A stretch of DNA of 10,815 nt from Wukongarchaeum sp048886645 (lineage in GTDB: Archaea > Asgardarchaeota > Wukongarchaeia > Wukongarchaeales > Wukongarchaeaceae): positions 1 to 10,815 of the forward strand of contig JBHLKN010000068.1 of assembly GCA_048886645.1 (NCBI GenBank), given 5' to 3'. Under the pieces are notes generated by a model. It was not told where the DNA came from, searched no databases, and worked only from the letters and a program-made list of their open reading frames with translations. The translations under genes and the position numbers were made by a program. Of this stretch, positions 1-7,454 are shown one piece after another. Each line of letters begins with the position of its first letter. Position 1 is the stretch's first letter.

Positions 1-257
1 TAAAAAAGCGGATAACTATGGGGGCACGATATCGTAGCGTTCGCCCCAGGAAGCGGGAAAGGAACCTCAAGATATGCATAATCACGGTAAAAATCCGGTA
101 TAAACTCCTCCCTAGGAACCTTAAGCATAGCTTCAATTATCCTTGATGATTTTAAAAATCCGTGCCTAATTAACCAATCTACTTTCCTCTTTCTCTCCTC
201 TAAAAAGACCTTTTTTGTTTTTTCAGGCTGTTTTGGCGGAGGGATAACCCAACCCAT
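1..257 (-). CDS. Protein-L-isoaspartate O-methyltransferase-like protein, N-terminal part (cut by window edge)
   Basis: I translated this by hand from ATG at 255-257; the frame stays open for 85 codons to the window edge. The sequence has the usual N-terminal pattern of the PCMT family: a basic helix (KRKVDWLIRHGFLKSSRIIE), then MLKVPREEFIP, then YRDYAYLEVPFPLP, then ATISCPH. Family members repair isoaspartyl residues in damaged proteins using S-adenosylmethionine. The SAM-binding core lies outside the window, so activity cannot be judged. A ribosome binding site GAGGTG lies at 267-272, nine bases before the ATG. It sits 75 bp downstream of the malic enzyme on the same strand and could be cotranscribed. 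Oddity: the usual GxGQTISAPH segment reads GANATISCPH, with Cys for Ala and no Gln. A divergent paralogue with another substrate is possible. Confidence 0.72.
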   Translation of the reverse strand, partial: MGWVIPPPKQPEKTKKVFLEERKRKVDWLIRHGFLKSSRIIEAMLKVPREEFIPDFYRDYAYLEVPFPLPGANATISCPHSYPLF

Positions 258-332
258 CCGAAAAAACACCTCAACCAATCAAATAAAAAATAATGACGGA
301 TTAATGGTTTATTTTCCGTTAAGTATGCTTTT

Positions 333-1625
333 TTAAAAGCTGGAAGGTTTTTCTTGCATCCATCTTTCATTTAGCTTTCTAAGTTTTCTACAATGTTCCT
401 CAACCCATTCCGGGGCAACTTTATCCTTAGCTACCCCCGAATCCGTTGCCGCCTTCGCGACTGCCGAAGCTTCTACAGGAAAAACTTCTGGGTGTAAAGG
501 ATTAACTATTATGTATTCTTCATTCAACTCTTCTTCCTTTACGAGGCTCGCTATTGCTTCTGCTGCCGCCACCTTCATCGCTTCATTTATATCCGTAGCC
601 TTAACATCGAGGGCACCTCTAAAAATCCCTGGAAATCCTAAAACGTTGTTTATTTGATTTGGATAGTCTGAACGCCCAGTTGCAACTATTTTCGCTCCTG
701 CTTCTAAAGCATCTTCGGGCATAATCTCTGGGACAGGGTTAGCCATGGCAAAAACAACAGCATCATCTGCCATGCTCCGTACCATCTCCTTCGTAACTAC
801 TTTCGCCACACTCAACCCTACGAAAACGTCTGCACCCTTTATAGAATCGCTAAGCTTGCCTACAATTCCTTCTCTATTAGTAACCTTTGCAATTTCGTCT
901 TTATACGGGTTCATTCCTTCCTTTCTTCCTTCATAAATTACCCCTTTAGTGTCGCACAAAATGAGGTCTTTTGCCCCCATAGCGATCAAAAATTTAGTGC
1001 AAGCTATACCGCCAGCACCCGCCCCGCTAAACGCTACCTTAATCTCGTCAATTTTTTTGCCAACAATTTTCAAAGCATTAATCAAGGCCGCTCCAAAAAC
1101 CACAGCAGTACCGTGCTGATCATCATGGAAAATCGGAATACTCATCTCTTTTTTGAGTCTTTCCTCTATATAAAAGCAATTAGGGGCAGCTATATCCTCA
1201 AGGTTTATGCCTCCAAAGCTTGGTTCTAAAAGCTTAGTAGTCTCCAGAACTTTATCAGGATCCTTCGATTTAATGCATATAGGGAAGGCGTCAACCCCCG
1301 CAAGCATCTTAAAGAGTACGCATTTTCCTTCCATCACAGGTAGACCGGCTTCTGGCCCTATATCTCCTAACCCTAAAATGGCGGTGCCGTCTGTTACAAC
1401 TGCAACCATGTTCTGCCTCGCAGTATACTCCCAAACCTTCTCAGGATCTTTTGCAATTATTTTACAAGGTTCCGCCACGCCAGGCGTATATGCAAGACTT
1501 AAATCTTTAACATTTTTTAAAGGGGTTTTACTCACAACACTAATCTTCCCATGATAAGGTGGGTTATTTCTATGATATTCTAACACCTCGTCCACGCTAA
1601 ACTTTACTAAACTCTTTGACTTCAA
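333..1625 (-). CDS. Malic enzyme (malate dehydrogenase, oxaloacetate-decarboxylating)
   Basis: This cytoplasmic enzyme converts malate plus NAD(P)+ to pyruvate, CO2 and NAD(P)H, linking C4 acids to the C3/acetyl-CoA pool. The 430 aa match the short prokaryotic malic enzyme core without the phosphotransacetylase-like tail of MaeB. Visible landmarks: SLAYTPGVAEPC at 43-54 with the probable catalytic Tyr46; MEGKCVLFK at 98-106 with Lys101; metal-binding acids in NLEDIAAP (143-144) and FHDDQHGTA (168-169); Rossmann loop GAGAGG at 201-206; ANPVPE at 295-300; and the conserved GRSDYPNQINNVLGFPG stretch at 317-333. Asp225, at the end of the second Rossmann strand, suggests NAD rather than NADP preference (inference). 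The start is TTG at 1623-1625: AGGAG lies 12 bases upstream and an in-frame TAA lies two codons before. It is divergent from the S9 peptidase gene. Arginine codons are mostly AGA/AGG (9 of 11). Confidence 0.93.
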   Translation of the reverse strand: MKSKSLVKFSVDEVLEYHRNNPPYHGKISVVSKTPLKNVKDLSLAYTPGVAEPCKIIAKDPEKVWEYTARQNMVAVVTDGTAILGLGDIGPEAGLPVMEGKCVLFKMLAGVDAFPICIKSKDPDKVLETTKLLEPSFGGINLEDIAAPNCFYIEERLKKEMSIPIFHDDQHGTAVVFGAALINALKIVGKKIDEIKVAFSGAGAGGIACTKFLIAMGAKDLILCDTKGVIYEGRKEGMNPYKDEIAKVTNREGIVGKLSDSIKGADVFVGLSVAKVVTKEMVRSMADDAVVFAMANPVPEIMPEDALEAGAKIVATGRSDYPNQINNVLGFPGIFRGALDVKATDINEAMKVAAAEAIASLVKEEELNEEYIIVNPLHPEVFPVEASAVAKAATDSGVAKDKVAPEWVEEHCRKLRKLNERWMQEKPSSF

Positions 1626-1703
1626 AATTTATCACTACTCCTAAAAAGCACAAAAAATTAACTTTTTAGTTTGGATAAAAGCGGATTTTCTCCTTAAATC
1701 TTT

Positions 1704-1712
1704 CTTATATAG
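1704..1712 (-). promoter_or_regulatory. Probable TATA box for the malic enzyme gene
   Basis: On the minus strand this reads CTATATAAG, a good archaeal TATA element, about 80 bases before the TTG start. A transcript starting about 25 bases downstream would have a leader of about 55-60 nt holding the AGGAG site. This is judged by eye only; the whole interval 1626-1891 is AT-rich and chance TATA-like strings are common in it. Confidence 0.4.
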
Positions 1713-1752
1713 ATTATTTAAAATTATTTGAGGTTTAAATCGCCCTGAAATG

Positions 1753-1779
1753 AAAAACTCTTTTTTTCGGAGTTTTTTT
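1753..1779. repeat. Hairpin-forming inverted repeat followed by a T run in the divergent intergenic region
   Basis: AAAAACTC at 1753-1760 is complementary to GAGTTTTT at 1770-1777, with a nine-base loop TTTTTTTCG. The plus strand continues as a T run to 1779. It looks like an intrinsic terminator on the plus strand, but no plus-strand gene lies upstream; only the antisense side of the malic enzyme gene does. It may stop antisense or bidirectional transcription from the malic enzyme promoter, or it may be a chance feature of AT-rich DNA. Confidence 0.35.
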
Positions 1780-1817
1780 CGATCGATAAATTTATATAGC
1801 TACTAATGAATATTTTT

Positions 1818-1844
1818 ATCTACATATATAGAAATCTACATATA
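1818..1844. repeat. Short tandem-like direct repeat ATCTACATATA (two copies)
   Basis: ATCTACATATA occurs at 1818-1828 and again at 1834-1844, 16 bp apart, just upstream of and running into the likely TATA box of the S9 peptidase gene. Such spacing could mark a regulator site, but the repeats are AT-rich and short, so chance is a real alternative. Confidence 0.3.
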
Positions 1845-1850
1845 AATATA
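1841..1850 (+). promoter_or_regulatory. Probable TATA box for the S9 peptidase gene
   Basis: TATAAATATA lies 72 bases before the preferred ATG at 1922. Transcription starting about 25 bases downstream would give a leader of about 50 nt, similar to the leaders inferred for the malic enzyme and cdhC genes. A second candidate, TTTATATA at 1791-1798, would give a leader of about 100 nt. Both are by-eye matches. Confidence 0.4.
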
Positions 1851-1921
1851 ACTACACGATAAAAATCCCACGAACGAAATAAAATTAATCTTTGACAAGG
1901 GATTCAGAAAAGGTGTTTAAG

Positions 1922-3784
1922 ATGAGTCACAAAAACAAAGCAAAACTTCCTAAACTAAGATACACCTTCGAACAGCTTGCAAATGTACGCTGGTTAGGCG
2001 GAAGCTTCCGGCCAGACGGATGCACCTTTTCGCCTGACAGTAAGCAGATGATTATCGTGATAGACCTAGATGGCCAGAGAAACCTCTGGCTTATGCCCAC
2101 TATGGGGGGCTTTCCTGTACAACTTACCTTCTTCAAGGATCGGACTGTTCGAAGAGTAAAATGGTCTCCTGTCTCAAACCAGATCGCATTTACAGCAGAC
2201 CATAAAGGAAACGAGCTCGAACAACTTTACCTCCTAGATCTTGACGCCGAGGCAAGACCTCGTCTGCTTATTGACAATCCTGAGAAGCGATATATGCTCT
2301 CCCAATGGTCACCGGATGGCAAGTTTCTTTACTTCGCCACAGATGATCGCAACCCGCGCGCTCTTGATGTCGTTCGAATTGAGGTAACCACAGGCAAGCA
2401 AGAAAGACTCACAGAAGAAGATAAGATCCTAGAGCCCGAACGTTCGTCTCCCAAGGGAAATTATCTACCAATAAGCGAAACATTTGGGAACGACCACTCT
2501 ACTATTCATCTCTTAGATTTGGAAACTGGGAAACGGCATGAGCTTACACCCCACACAGAGCGAGCACGCTACTACTTTCAAGCCTGGAGTCAAGACAACC
2601 GTAACCTCTACGTGACTACGGATGATGGCTCCGAATTTATGCGTCTTATTCAAATCGATGTGGAGACAAACAAGCAAAAAATTATTGCCGAACCGCAATG
2701 GGATATCCTTATGGCGACAACTTCTAAGGACGGTAGATGGTTAGCTTACACAATTAATCGTGGTGGTCATTACATTATTGTGCTACGAAACCTTGAGACA
2801 GAAGAAGAACGCTTTATTGGTGAAGAATCACCAGCTCTTCGTGTTGATCTTAAATTCACGCCAGATAGTCGCTATCTTGTATTCATTCAGATGGAAGCAA
2901 CACGGGCTGGAGATTATCACATATTCGACATGGAAAACGGCAGTATAAGACGTGTAACAAATTCCATGTCAGGCGGCGTTCGGAGCGAACATCTTATTGC
3001 GCCTGAACTCGTCCAATATGAGAGTTTTGATAGACCTATTCCAGCATGGCTTTATCTTCCGAAAGGGGAAGGACCGTTCCCGTGTATTCTCTCTATACAC
3101 GGCGGTCCTCAGATCCAGGAAATACCTTTCTATTATCATTTTTACCAATGTCTCCTTCAAGCTGGTATTGCCATTCTTGCACCCAATATTCGTGGCTCCG
3201 CAGGATATGGGAAGACCTATATGCGTCTTATCCGGCGCGATTGGGGAGGAGATGAGCTTCGAGACATTGAAGCAGCAGCAAAATTCCTAAAGGCACATCC
3301 AAAGATTGATGGCGAGCGAATTGGAGTCTATGGTGACAGTTTTGGTGGCTTTGCAGTTCTCTCAGCATTGACACGTCTTCCTGACTACTGGCGTGCGGCT
3401 ATAGACATCGTAGGTCCTTCTAATCTAGTGACTTTCCTTGAAGCCATTCCGGAGTTTTGGAAGCCAATGGTGAAGGAATTGGTTGGAGATATTAATGATC
3501 CAGAAGACCGAAAATTCTTGATCGAACGGTCACCAATTACCTATATTGATCAGGCAAAAACACCCATCCTCATCATTCAAGGAGCCAATGATCCGCGCGT
3601 CGTAAAAACAGAGAGCGATCAGATGGTGGAAGCACTTCGAAAGAAACGTGTACATGTAGAATACCTAGTTTTTGAAGACGAGGGACACGGTTTCACAAAG
3701 ACAGAGAATGCGATTCGAGCATGGAAACAATCTGCAAAATTCTTTTTCGAGCATCTCCTTGTAGGTGTGCCAGAAGAAATATAG
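1922..3784 (+). CDS. S9-family serine peptidase (prolyl oligopeptidase / acylaminoacyl-peptidase type)
   Basis: Numbering is from ATG 1922 (620 aa). Residues about 20-350 form a WD40/TolB-like beta-propeller with repeated SPDS/SPDG turns. Residues about 370-610 form an alpha/beta hydrolase domain. The oxyanion region HGGP starts at 393, the nucleophile motif GDSFGG gives Ser473, ANDPR gives Asp557, and DEGHGF gives His589, so the Ser-Asp-His triad is complete. The family cleaves short peptides or removes N-acylated residues. There is no signal peptide, so it is probably cytoplasmic. I chose ATG 1922 because AGGTG at 1911-1915 stands six bases before it. An in-frame TTG at 1892 would add ten residues but lacks a clear ribosome site. 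The gene ends 12 bp from the convergent cdhD stop; T5 at 3787-3791 may end transcription. Arginine codon use is odd: 37 of 45 are CGN and none is AGG, unlike several neighbours, so acquisition by transfer is possible. Confidence 0.92.
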   Translation: MSHKNKAKLPKLRYTFEQLANVRWLGGSFRPDGCTFSPDSKQMIIVIDLDGQRNLWLMPTMGGFPVQLTFFKDRTVRRVKWSPVSNQIAFTADHKGNELEQLYLLDLDAEARPRLLIDNPEKRYMLSQWSPDGKFLYFATDDRNPRALDVVRIEVTTGKQERLTEEDKILEPERSSPKGNYLPISETFGNDHSTIHLLDLETGKRHELTPHTERARYYFQAWSQDNRNLYVTTDDGSEFMRLIQIDVETNKQKIIAEPQWDILMATTSKDGRWLAYTINRGGHYIIVLRNLETEEERFIGEESPALRVDLKFTPDSRYLVFIQMEATRAGDYHIFDMENGSIRRVTNSMSGGVRSEHLIAPELVQYESFDRPIPAWLYLPKGEGPFPCILSIHGGPQIQEIPFYYHFYQCLLQAGIAILAPNIRGSAGYGKTYMRLIRRDWGGDELRDIEAAAKFLKAHPKIDGERIGVYGDSFGGFAVLSALTRLPDYWRAAIDIVGPSNLVTFLEAIPEFWKPMVKELVGDINDPEDRKFLIERSPITYIDQAKTPILIIQGANDPRVVKTESDQMVEALRKKRVHVEYLVFEDEGHGFTKTENAIRAWKQSAKFFFEHLLVGVPEEI

Positions 3785-3796
3785 GGTTTTTCTTAG

Positions 3797-5053
3797 TTAG
3801 AATTTTGCGTGAACCCAGTCTATTTGTTCCCTTTTTTCTGTAACCACCGTTAGTAGGTTTTTAACCGTTGATTTAAAGGCTTGTAGTGCTCCAGGATGCA
3901 TCATTAGGAAAAGGTCTGAGCCTGCTAAGGCAAGAGTTAGCGCGGTTACTGTCTCCCAGAGTGGTCCTCTGAAGGCTCTTGGTCCCCATTGAGGCATTTT
4001 TTTCTCGCTTTTATTCGCTTCTCTTGCACCCCATGCGTTGGTTGTACCCGCGCTCATAGGCATTTGGAGAACCTCATCACCTCTAAGAGCGCTAATTCTT
4101 ACCCTTTCATAGTTTGAAAAGGCATATTCAAGACCATACCCTAAAGCAGCGCATGTAGGATCTATTACTATCTGATTTTTTGGCATTTCTCTCTTAAGGA
4201 GGTTCGTGTTTAAAAGGCGAGCATCATTGACATTCATCTGTGTAAAAGCAATCACGTTATGTCCATATTTTTTGGCTGCATCCACCACTTTTTTCCAGTC
4301 CATATCCAAGCTTACCGAATTTAGAAGAACTCTTTCCCCTTCCGCTACTTCCGCTGCCTTTGCCAGCACCTCCGGATCCTTGTCTTTATCCCCCGAACCC
4401 CCAACTATCACAGGCACATCAACCGCCTGTAATACCTCTTCTACGGTTCTTGCCGCTTCATTTACCGGAGTATCATTAATTAAAGGATCAGTGCTTATCA
4501 AGTGTATTGTCACAGCATTCGCCCCATATTCCACTGCTTTTCTAGCCCAATCACCAGGATCCTCATAAACATCTTCATATTTTTCACGAACTGGCTGGCT
4601 CAGAAAATCTCCAGGAACGTCGAAAACATCTATCGCTATGGACGGCGGATTAGGATTTTCATATTCAAACAAGTAAAAGGGCATCGTTTTTTCGCCGCCT
4701 ATCGTTACAACGCTTTTCCTCGACCCACCTTGAGCCTTCTTAGCCCCGATTTGCACTTCCACAACCTCGCCTGGCCATTCAGTGATAGGTGGCATAAAAG
4801 TCGCAGAGAGAAGTTCTGTAGGTAAAACAAGCACTTCAGGAACTGCTTTAGCCGCAGCTGCCGCCTGGGCAGAAGGCTGGACTATCGGCACCATTGAGCT
4901 TGGCAAAATCTCAAACTCTAAAGCATCAGTCTCAATTATAACATTTTCAAGCTCTATTTCTCCCAACTGATCAGCCATAGCCATCAGTTTCTCTATAATT
5001 TCCTGAATTCCCTTATCTTCCTTCTCACCCTCTTTTTCCTTAGGTTCAACCAT
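3797..5053 (-). CDS. cdhD: Acetyl-CoA decarbonylase/synthase delta subunit (corrinoid iron-sulfur protein small subunit)
   Basis: CdhD pairs with CdhE to form the corrinoid iron-sulfur protein, which carries the methyl group from tetrahydromethanopterin to the acetyl-CoA synthase CdhC in the Wood-Ljungdahl pathway. The 418 aa fit archaeal CdhD. Residues 1-70 are a charged helix and an Ala-rich linker (SAQAAAAAKA). Then come VVTIGGEKTMPFY (115-127), PSIAIDVFD (137-145), PVIVGGSGDKDKDPEVLAKA (214-233), VIAFTQMNVNDARLLN (267-282), IVIDPTCAALGYGLEYAFSN (295-314) and the C-terminal GPLWETVTALTLALAGSDLF (363-382), the layout of a TIM-barrel methyl/corrinoid-binding domain. ATG 5053 is preceded by GGATG and GGAG. 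It lies 25 bp after cdhC on the same strand and is surely in one operon with it. cdhE, the obligate partner, is not beside it: the next gene is the convergent peptidase. Confidence 0.95.
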   Translation of the reverse strand: MVEPKEKEGEKEDKGIQEIIEKLMAMADQLGEIELENVIIETDALEFEILPSSMVPIVQPSAQAAAAAKAVPEVLVLPTELLSATFMPPITEWPGEVVEVQIGAKKAQGGSRKSVVTIGGEKTMPFYLFEYENPNPPSIAIDVFDVPGDFLSQPVREKYEDVYEDPGDWARKAVEYGANAVTIHLISTDPLINDTPVNEAARTVEEVLQAVDVPVIVGGSGDKDKDPEVLAKAAEVAEGERVLLNSVSLDMDWKKVVDAAKKYGHNVIAFTQMNVNDARLLNTNLLKREMPKNQIVIDPTCAALGYGLEYAFSNYERVRISALRGDEVLQMPMSAGTTNAWGAREANKSEKKMPQWGPRAFRGPLWETVTALTLALAGSDLFLMMHPGALQAFKSTVKNLLTVVTEKREQIDWVHAKF

Positions 5054-5078
5054 TATTCATCCACGCTCTCCAAAGCTT

Positions 5079-6515
5079 TTATTTGCCCTTTTCCACCTTC
5101 TTAATTATTACTTTTTCAGCGTAAATTTTCGCACCTTTCAAAACTATCTTAACCCCACCACCAATGCCAGGCAACAAAGCTCCACCAGGCAAAGTTATAG
5201 TACCCGCCTCTATGGTAGGCGTTGAGGAAGATGCAACCATACCTCCTGCTTCTACTTCCGCAGCCTCTGCAGGTATCTCTTCTTCTACCCATCGTTCGAC
5301 CACTGGATGATTGACATTTCTCAGGAAATTTTCCAGATCTTCGAGTGTCTCTACATCTTCTTCTGTAGCTATTTTCTCTGCCATGCCGTCTAAAGCATCC
5401 ATAATCCTGTCTTTTACAAATTTCGGCATCCACACTACCCTGTTTAATCCACCCTCTTTTTCTAAAAACTTGTAAGATCTTAAGTATTCAATAGCCATGC
5501 CTACAAAACCGTTTACCTGCGCGCCTCCTCCCACTTGAGACGAAAGTTCTGCAAAAGTTAAACCGTTAGGAGTTTTTCCTTTAAAGTCCCTGTTAACGAC
5601 GCCTATACCGTCCACTTCAGGTATGTAAAAAGCGATGGACTCAAAACATCCGCAGCTTGTATGGGGATAATCAAAAATACTATGGAGATACACTCGCTCT
5701 GTTTCGCCCATGGACCTCTTTTTAACCGTCTCGTTTATACCGGTGTATTCCCCGGACACATCATCAACGAGATCGCCTTTTTCTATGGGGAAGTTTGCTC
5801 CTTCTGGGTCTATTCTTGCCGCTGCCCTTGCATCAAACCATGATATAGCACCGCATAAAGAGATCCTTGAAGGCGTGACCACGCATACGTGGGTTGGGGC
5901 AAAACTTTGGCATAAAGTACAAGCATAAAACTCGCCCACTTCCTCGTCCCTTAATCCTCTAGCCCTAGCATCTCGAGCTTCATAAATCTCTAAAGCTTTT
6001 GAGTACATCTCCTCTACTTTGTCAGGATCCGTTATAATAGTGACCTGCATCTTCTCAATGATGGGCAGTTCCTCTTTGAAGAGTTTGCAAAGCACATCTC
6101 CCCAGTATTGAAACTTGGTGAATCCCTCTTTGAAGGTTTTTTTCCCGATGCGGATAACCACGTCATACCGCTGATTTAAGTGCATCACTCCAGCGATCCA
6201 GTTTGTAAAGTCGTGGATTCGCCTTTCAACGACTCCCTCAAGCTCCTTTTCTATTTGGGCACCCGCTACCTCTATTAAGAGTCCAAACCTGTAGGTATTT
6301 TCAGGTTCAAGCTCGTCAAGATCTTTTCCAACAACTATGGTTTTTTCATCCTCTATCTCATCCATATTTCTTGCCTGCACTATTTCAAACTTTTTATCAC
6401 ATTTAATGCCACCCAGTTCCACGTGAGTTTCTTTCCACCGTAATCTTTCACCTTCATAGATTATACCTACATCCACTGGCGAAATTTCTTTGAAAGTTTT
6501 TTCTAACAAGCCCAT
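5079..6515 (-). CDS. cdhC: Acetyl-CoA decarbonylase/synthase beta subunit (acetyl-CoA synthase)
   Basis: CdhC joins a methyl group, CO and coenzyme A into acetyl-CoA, or splits it, at the Ni-Ni-[4Fe-4S] A-cluster. All six ligand cysteines are visible: C199, C202, C211 and C221 in the segment 199-221, and C288 and C290 in the SCGC motif. Their spacings (3, 9, 10, 67 and 2) equal those I recall for the bacterial Moorella enzyme (C506, C509, C518, C528, C595, C597). The 478 aa match the archaeal form, which lacks the N-terminal domains of bacterial ACS. Residues about 411-455 are a Glu/Ala- then Gly-rich linker, followed by a basic tail ending in KIYAEKVIIKKVEKGK, as in archaeal homologues. The ATG has AGGAG nine bases upstream. 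It is first in the cdhC-cdhD pair, 253 bp downstream of the modE-like gene. cdhA and cdhB are not in the window. Confidence 0.96.
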   Translation of the reverse strand: MGLLEKTFKEISPVDVGIIYEGERLRWKETHVELGGIKCDKKFEIVQARNMDEIEDEKTIVVGKDLDELEPENTYRFGLLIEVAGAQIEKELEGVVERRIHDFTNWIAGVMHLNQRYDVVIRIGKKTFKEGFTKFQYWGDVLCKLFKEELPIIEKMQVTIITDPDKVEEMYSKALEIYEARDARARGLRDEEVGEFYACTLCQSFAPTHVCVVTPSRISLCGAISWFDARAAARIDPEGANFPIEKGDLVDDVSGEYTGINETVKKRSMGETERVYLHSIFDYPHTSCGCFESIAFYIPEVDGIGVVNRDFKGKTPNGLTFAELSSQVGGGAQVNGFVGMAIEYLRSYKFLEKEGGLNRVVWMPKFVKDRIMDALDGMAEKIATEEDVETLEDLENFLRNVNHPVVERWVEEEIPAEAAEVEAGGMVASSSTPTIEAGTITLPGGALLPGIGGGVKIVLKGAKIYAEKVIIKKVEKGK

Positions 6516-6589
6516 TTTTTAAGTCTCCTAAAATTTTCTAGGGTATCAAATGTAAACCGTTGAAAAACATTGACACAAATCAGCTAAAA

Positions 6590-6600
6590 TCTATAAAAAA
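6590..6600 (-). promoter_or_regulatory. Probable TATA box for cdhC-cdhD
   Basis: The minus strand reads TTTTTTATAGA here, about 75 bases before the cdhC ATG. Initiation about 25 bases downstream would leave a leader of about 50 nt with the AGGAG site. I found no copy of the ModE-like operator seen at 7427-7509 in this region. This is a by-eye match in AT-rich DNA. Confidence 0.38.
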
Positions 6601-6625
6601 GTCTAAACTAAACTTTACAAAGAAA

Positions 6626-6697
6626 TTAAAGGTTTTCTTTTAAAAGATTGCTTATTCTTTAAAAAAGTTTTCGCTTTTCTTTATTAAAAACCTTTAA
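6626..6697. repeat. Perfect 11-bp inverted repeat upstream of cdhC
   Basis: TTAAAGGTTTT at 6626-6636 is the exact reverse complement of AAAACCTTTAA at 6687-6697, with 50 bases between. The spacer begins with the palindrome CTTTTAAAAG (6637-6646). The element lies just upstream of the proposed cdhC TATA box, in the 253-bp interval 6516-6768 that holds no gene. It could be a paired regulator site for the cdh operon, or a structured 3' end of the upstream regulator transcript. Apart from the two GG/CC pairs the arms are A/T, which weakens the case. Confidence 0.4.
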
Positions 6698-6735
6698 AAT
6701 ACACGTTTTAGTAAATTGTTTTTCTTAAAAACTTT

Positions 6736-6754
6736 AAAAAAGAAAAAAGAAAAA
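6736..6754 (-). terminator. Poly-T terminator after the modE-like gene
   Basis: On the minus strand the sequence just after the modE-like stop codon has three T runs in a row (TTTTTCTTTTTTCTTTTTT). T-rich tracts without a stem are the usual archaeal intrinsic terminators. It would separate the regulator transcript from cdhC, which then needs its own promoter. Confidence 0.5.
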
Positions 6755-6768
6755 TGAAGGGAACTCTT

Positions 6769-7365
6769 TTATTTTTTGAGTATCATGACTTCGGTGCTTT
6801 TAATTACTGCTTCTACTTCGTCTCCTTCCTTTATTTCAAGTTCTTCTACAGCTTCCTTTGTGATTACACTTGTCACGACAACTGGAACTTTTATCTCTAT
6901 TTTAACTTTGGCAGTTACTCCATCTTTTTCCACGCTTTTTACTATACCTTTTAACTTATTTCTTGCACTTAATTTCAAACCACATGCCTCCCATAACTCG
7001 GGGTTTTTTAAAGCATCTTGGATATATGCGTCAAAATTATCATATTTCCGTAAGATGCGTTTTCCTACTTCTGTTAAAACGGTCATCCCTCCACCTCCTT
7101 CGCCTCCTTTTTTGCTCTCCACTATCTTTACTCCAAGCCTCTCTTCTATCTTTCGGAGCCAATTCCATGCTGCCCTGAAAGACACTTTGGTTTTTTTTGA
7201 AGCTTTAGCTAGAGATCTATGCTTTTCTATAGCGTTTAAGAGGTTTCTTCTACCCTTTCCTACTACTGGTTCTCCTTTGTGTTCTAGCCATACTTTGGCG
7301 TGAGGCTCGACTCTTTCCAAGAGTTCTTTTAAATTTTTGGATTGATTTTTATTTTTTTCAAGCAT
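6769..7365 (-). CDS. ModE-type molybdate/tungstate-responsive transcriptional regulator
   Basis: The protein has 198 aa. Residues about 28-107 match the winged helix-turn-helix of ModE: KVSFRAAWNWLRKIEERLG (60-78) covers the recognition helix, and KKGGEGGGG (85-93) is the glycine-rich wing typical of the family, followed by LTEVGKRIL. Residues about 131-196 form one Mop/TOBE domain (LSARNKLKGIV at 131-141, then DEVEAVIKSTEVMI), which binds molybdate or tungstate. E. coli ModE has two Mop copies and about 260 aa; here there is one, so oxyanion sites would form between subunits of a dimer (inference). It is divergent from tupA, and two ModE-like operators lie between the genes, so control of tup and of itself is likely. 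Whether it also acts on cdhC, downstream on the same strand, is open. The ATG at 7363-7365 is preceded by GTGATG. Confidence 0.9.
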   Translation of the reverse strand: MLEKNKNQSKNLKELLERVEPHAKVWLEHKGEPVVGKGRRNLLNAIEKHRSLAKASKKTKVSFRAAWNWLRKIEERLGVKIVESKKGGEGGGGMTVLTEVGKRILRKYDNFDAYIQDALKNPELWEACGLKLSARNKLKGIVKSVEKDGVTAKVKIEIKVPVVVTSVITKEAVEELEIKEGDEVEAVIKSTEVMILKK

Positions 7366-7426
7366 TTTTAGTCATCACATAAAGGGTAGGAGTTTTTTCT
7401 TCTCATATTTTCTAGTTTTATTTATT

Positions 7427-7454
7427 GTCGATATTATTTTACATGCATAACGTT
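7427..7454. promoter_or_regulatory. Candidate ModE-type operator, copy A
   Basis: Left half TCGATAT (7428-7434) and right half ATAACG (7447-7452) form an imperfect inverted repeat (CGATAT against CGTTAT) with 12 bases between. The half-sites and spacing agree with the ModE operator of the E. coli modA promoter as I recall it (CGTTAT, 12 bases, ATAACG). Bases 7428-7452 match copy B at 24 of 25 positions. The site abuts the TATA box of tupA and lies upstream of the regulator gene, so it could act on both. Confidence 0.72.

Noticed and set aside
27..36. Palindrome ACGATATCGT resembling part of the ModE-like half-site
   Set aside because: It lies inside the PCMT-like coding sequence, lacks a second half-site at the right distance and is explained by codons.
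1207..1554. Plus-strand open frame of 115 codons inside the malic enzyme gene
   Set aside because: It is fully antisense to conserved malic enzyme motifs and has no recognisable protein pattern or ribosome site of note.
6776..7303. Plus-strand open frame of 175 codons opposite the modE-like gene
   Set aside because: It is antisense to a gene with clear ModE and Mop motifs, and its predicted product is low-complexity Ser/Thr/Phe-rich, as expected for an antisense shadow.
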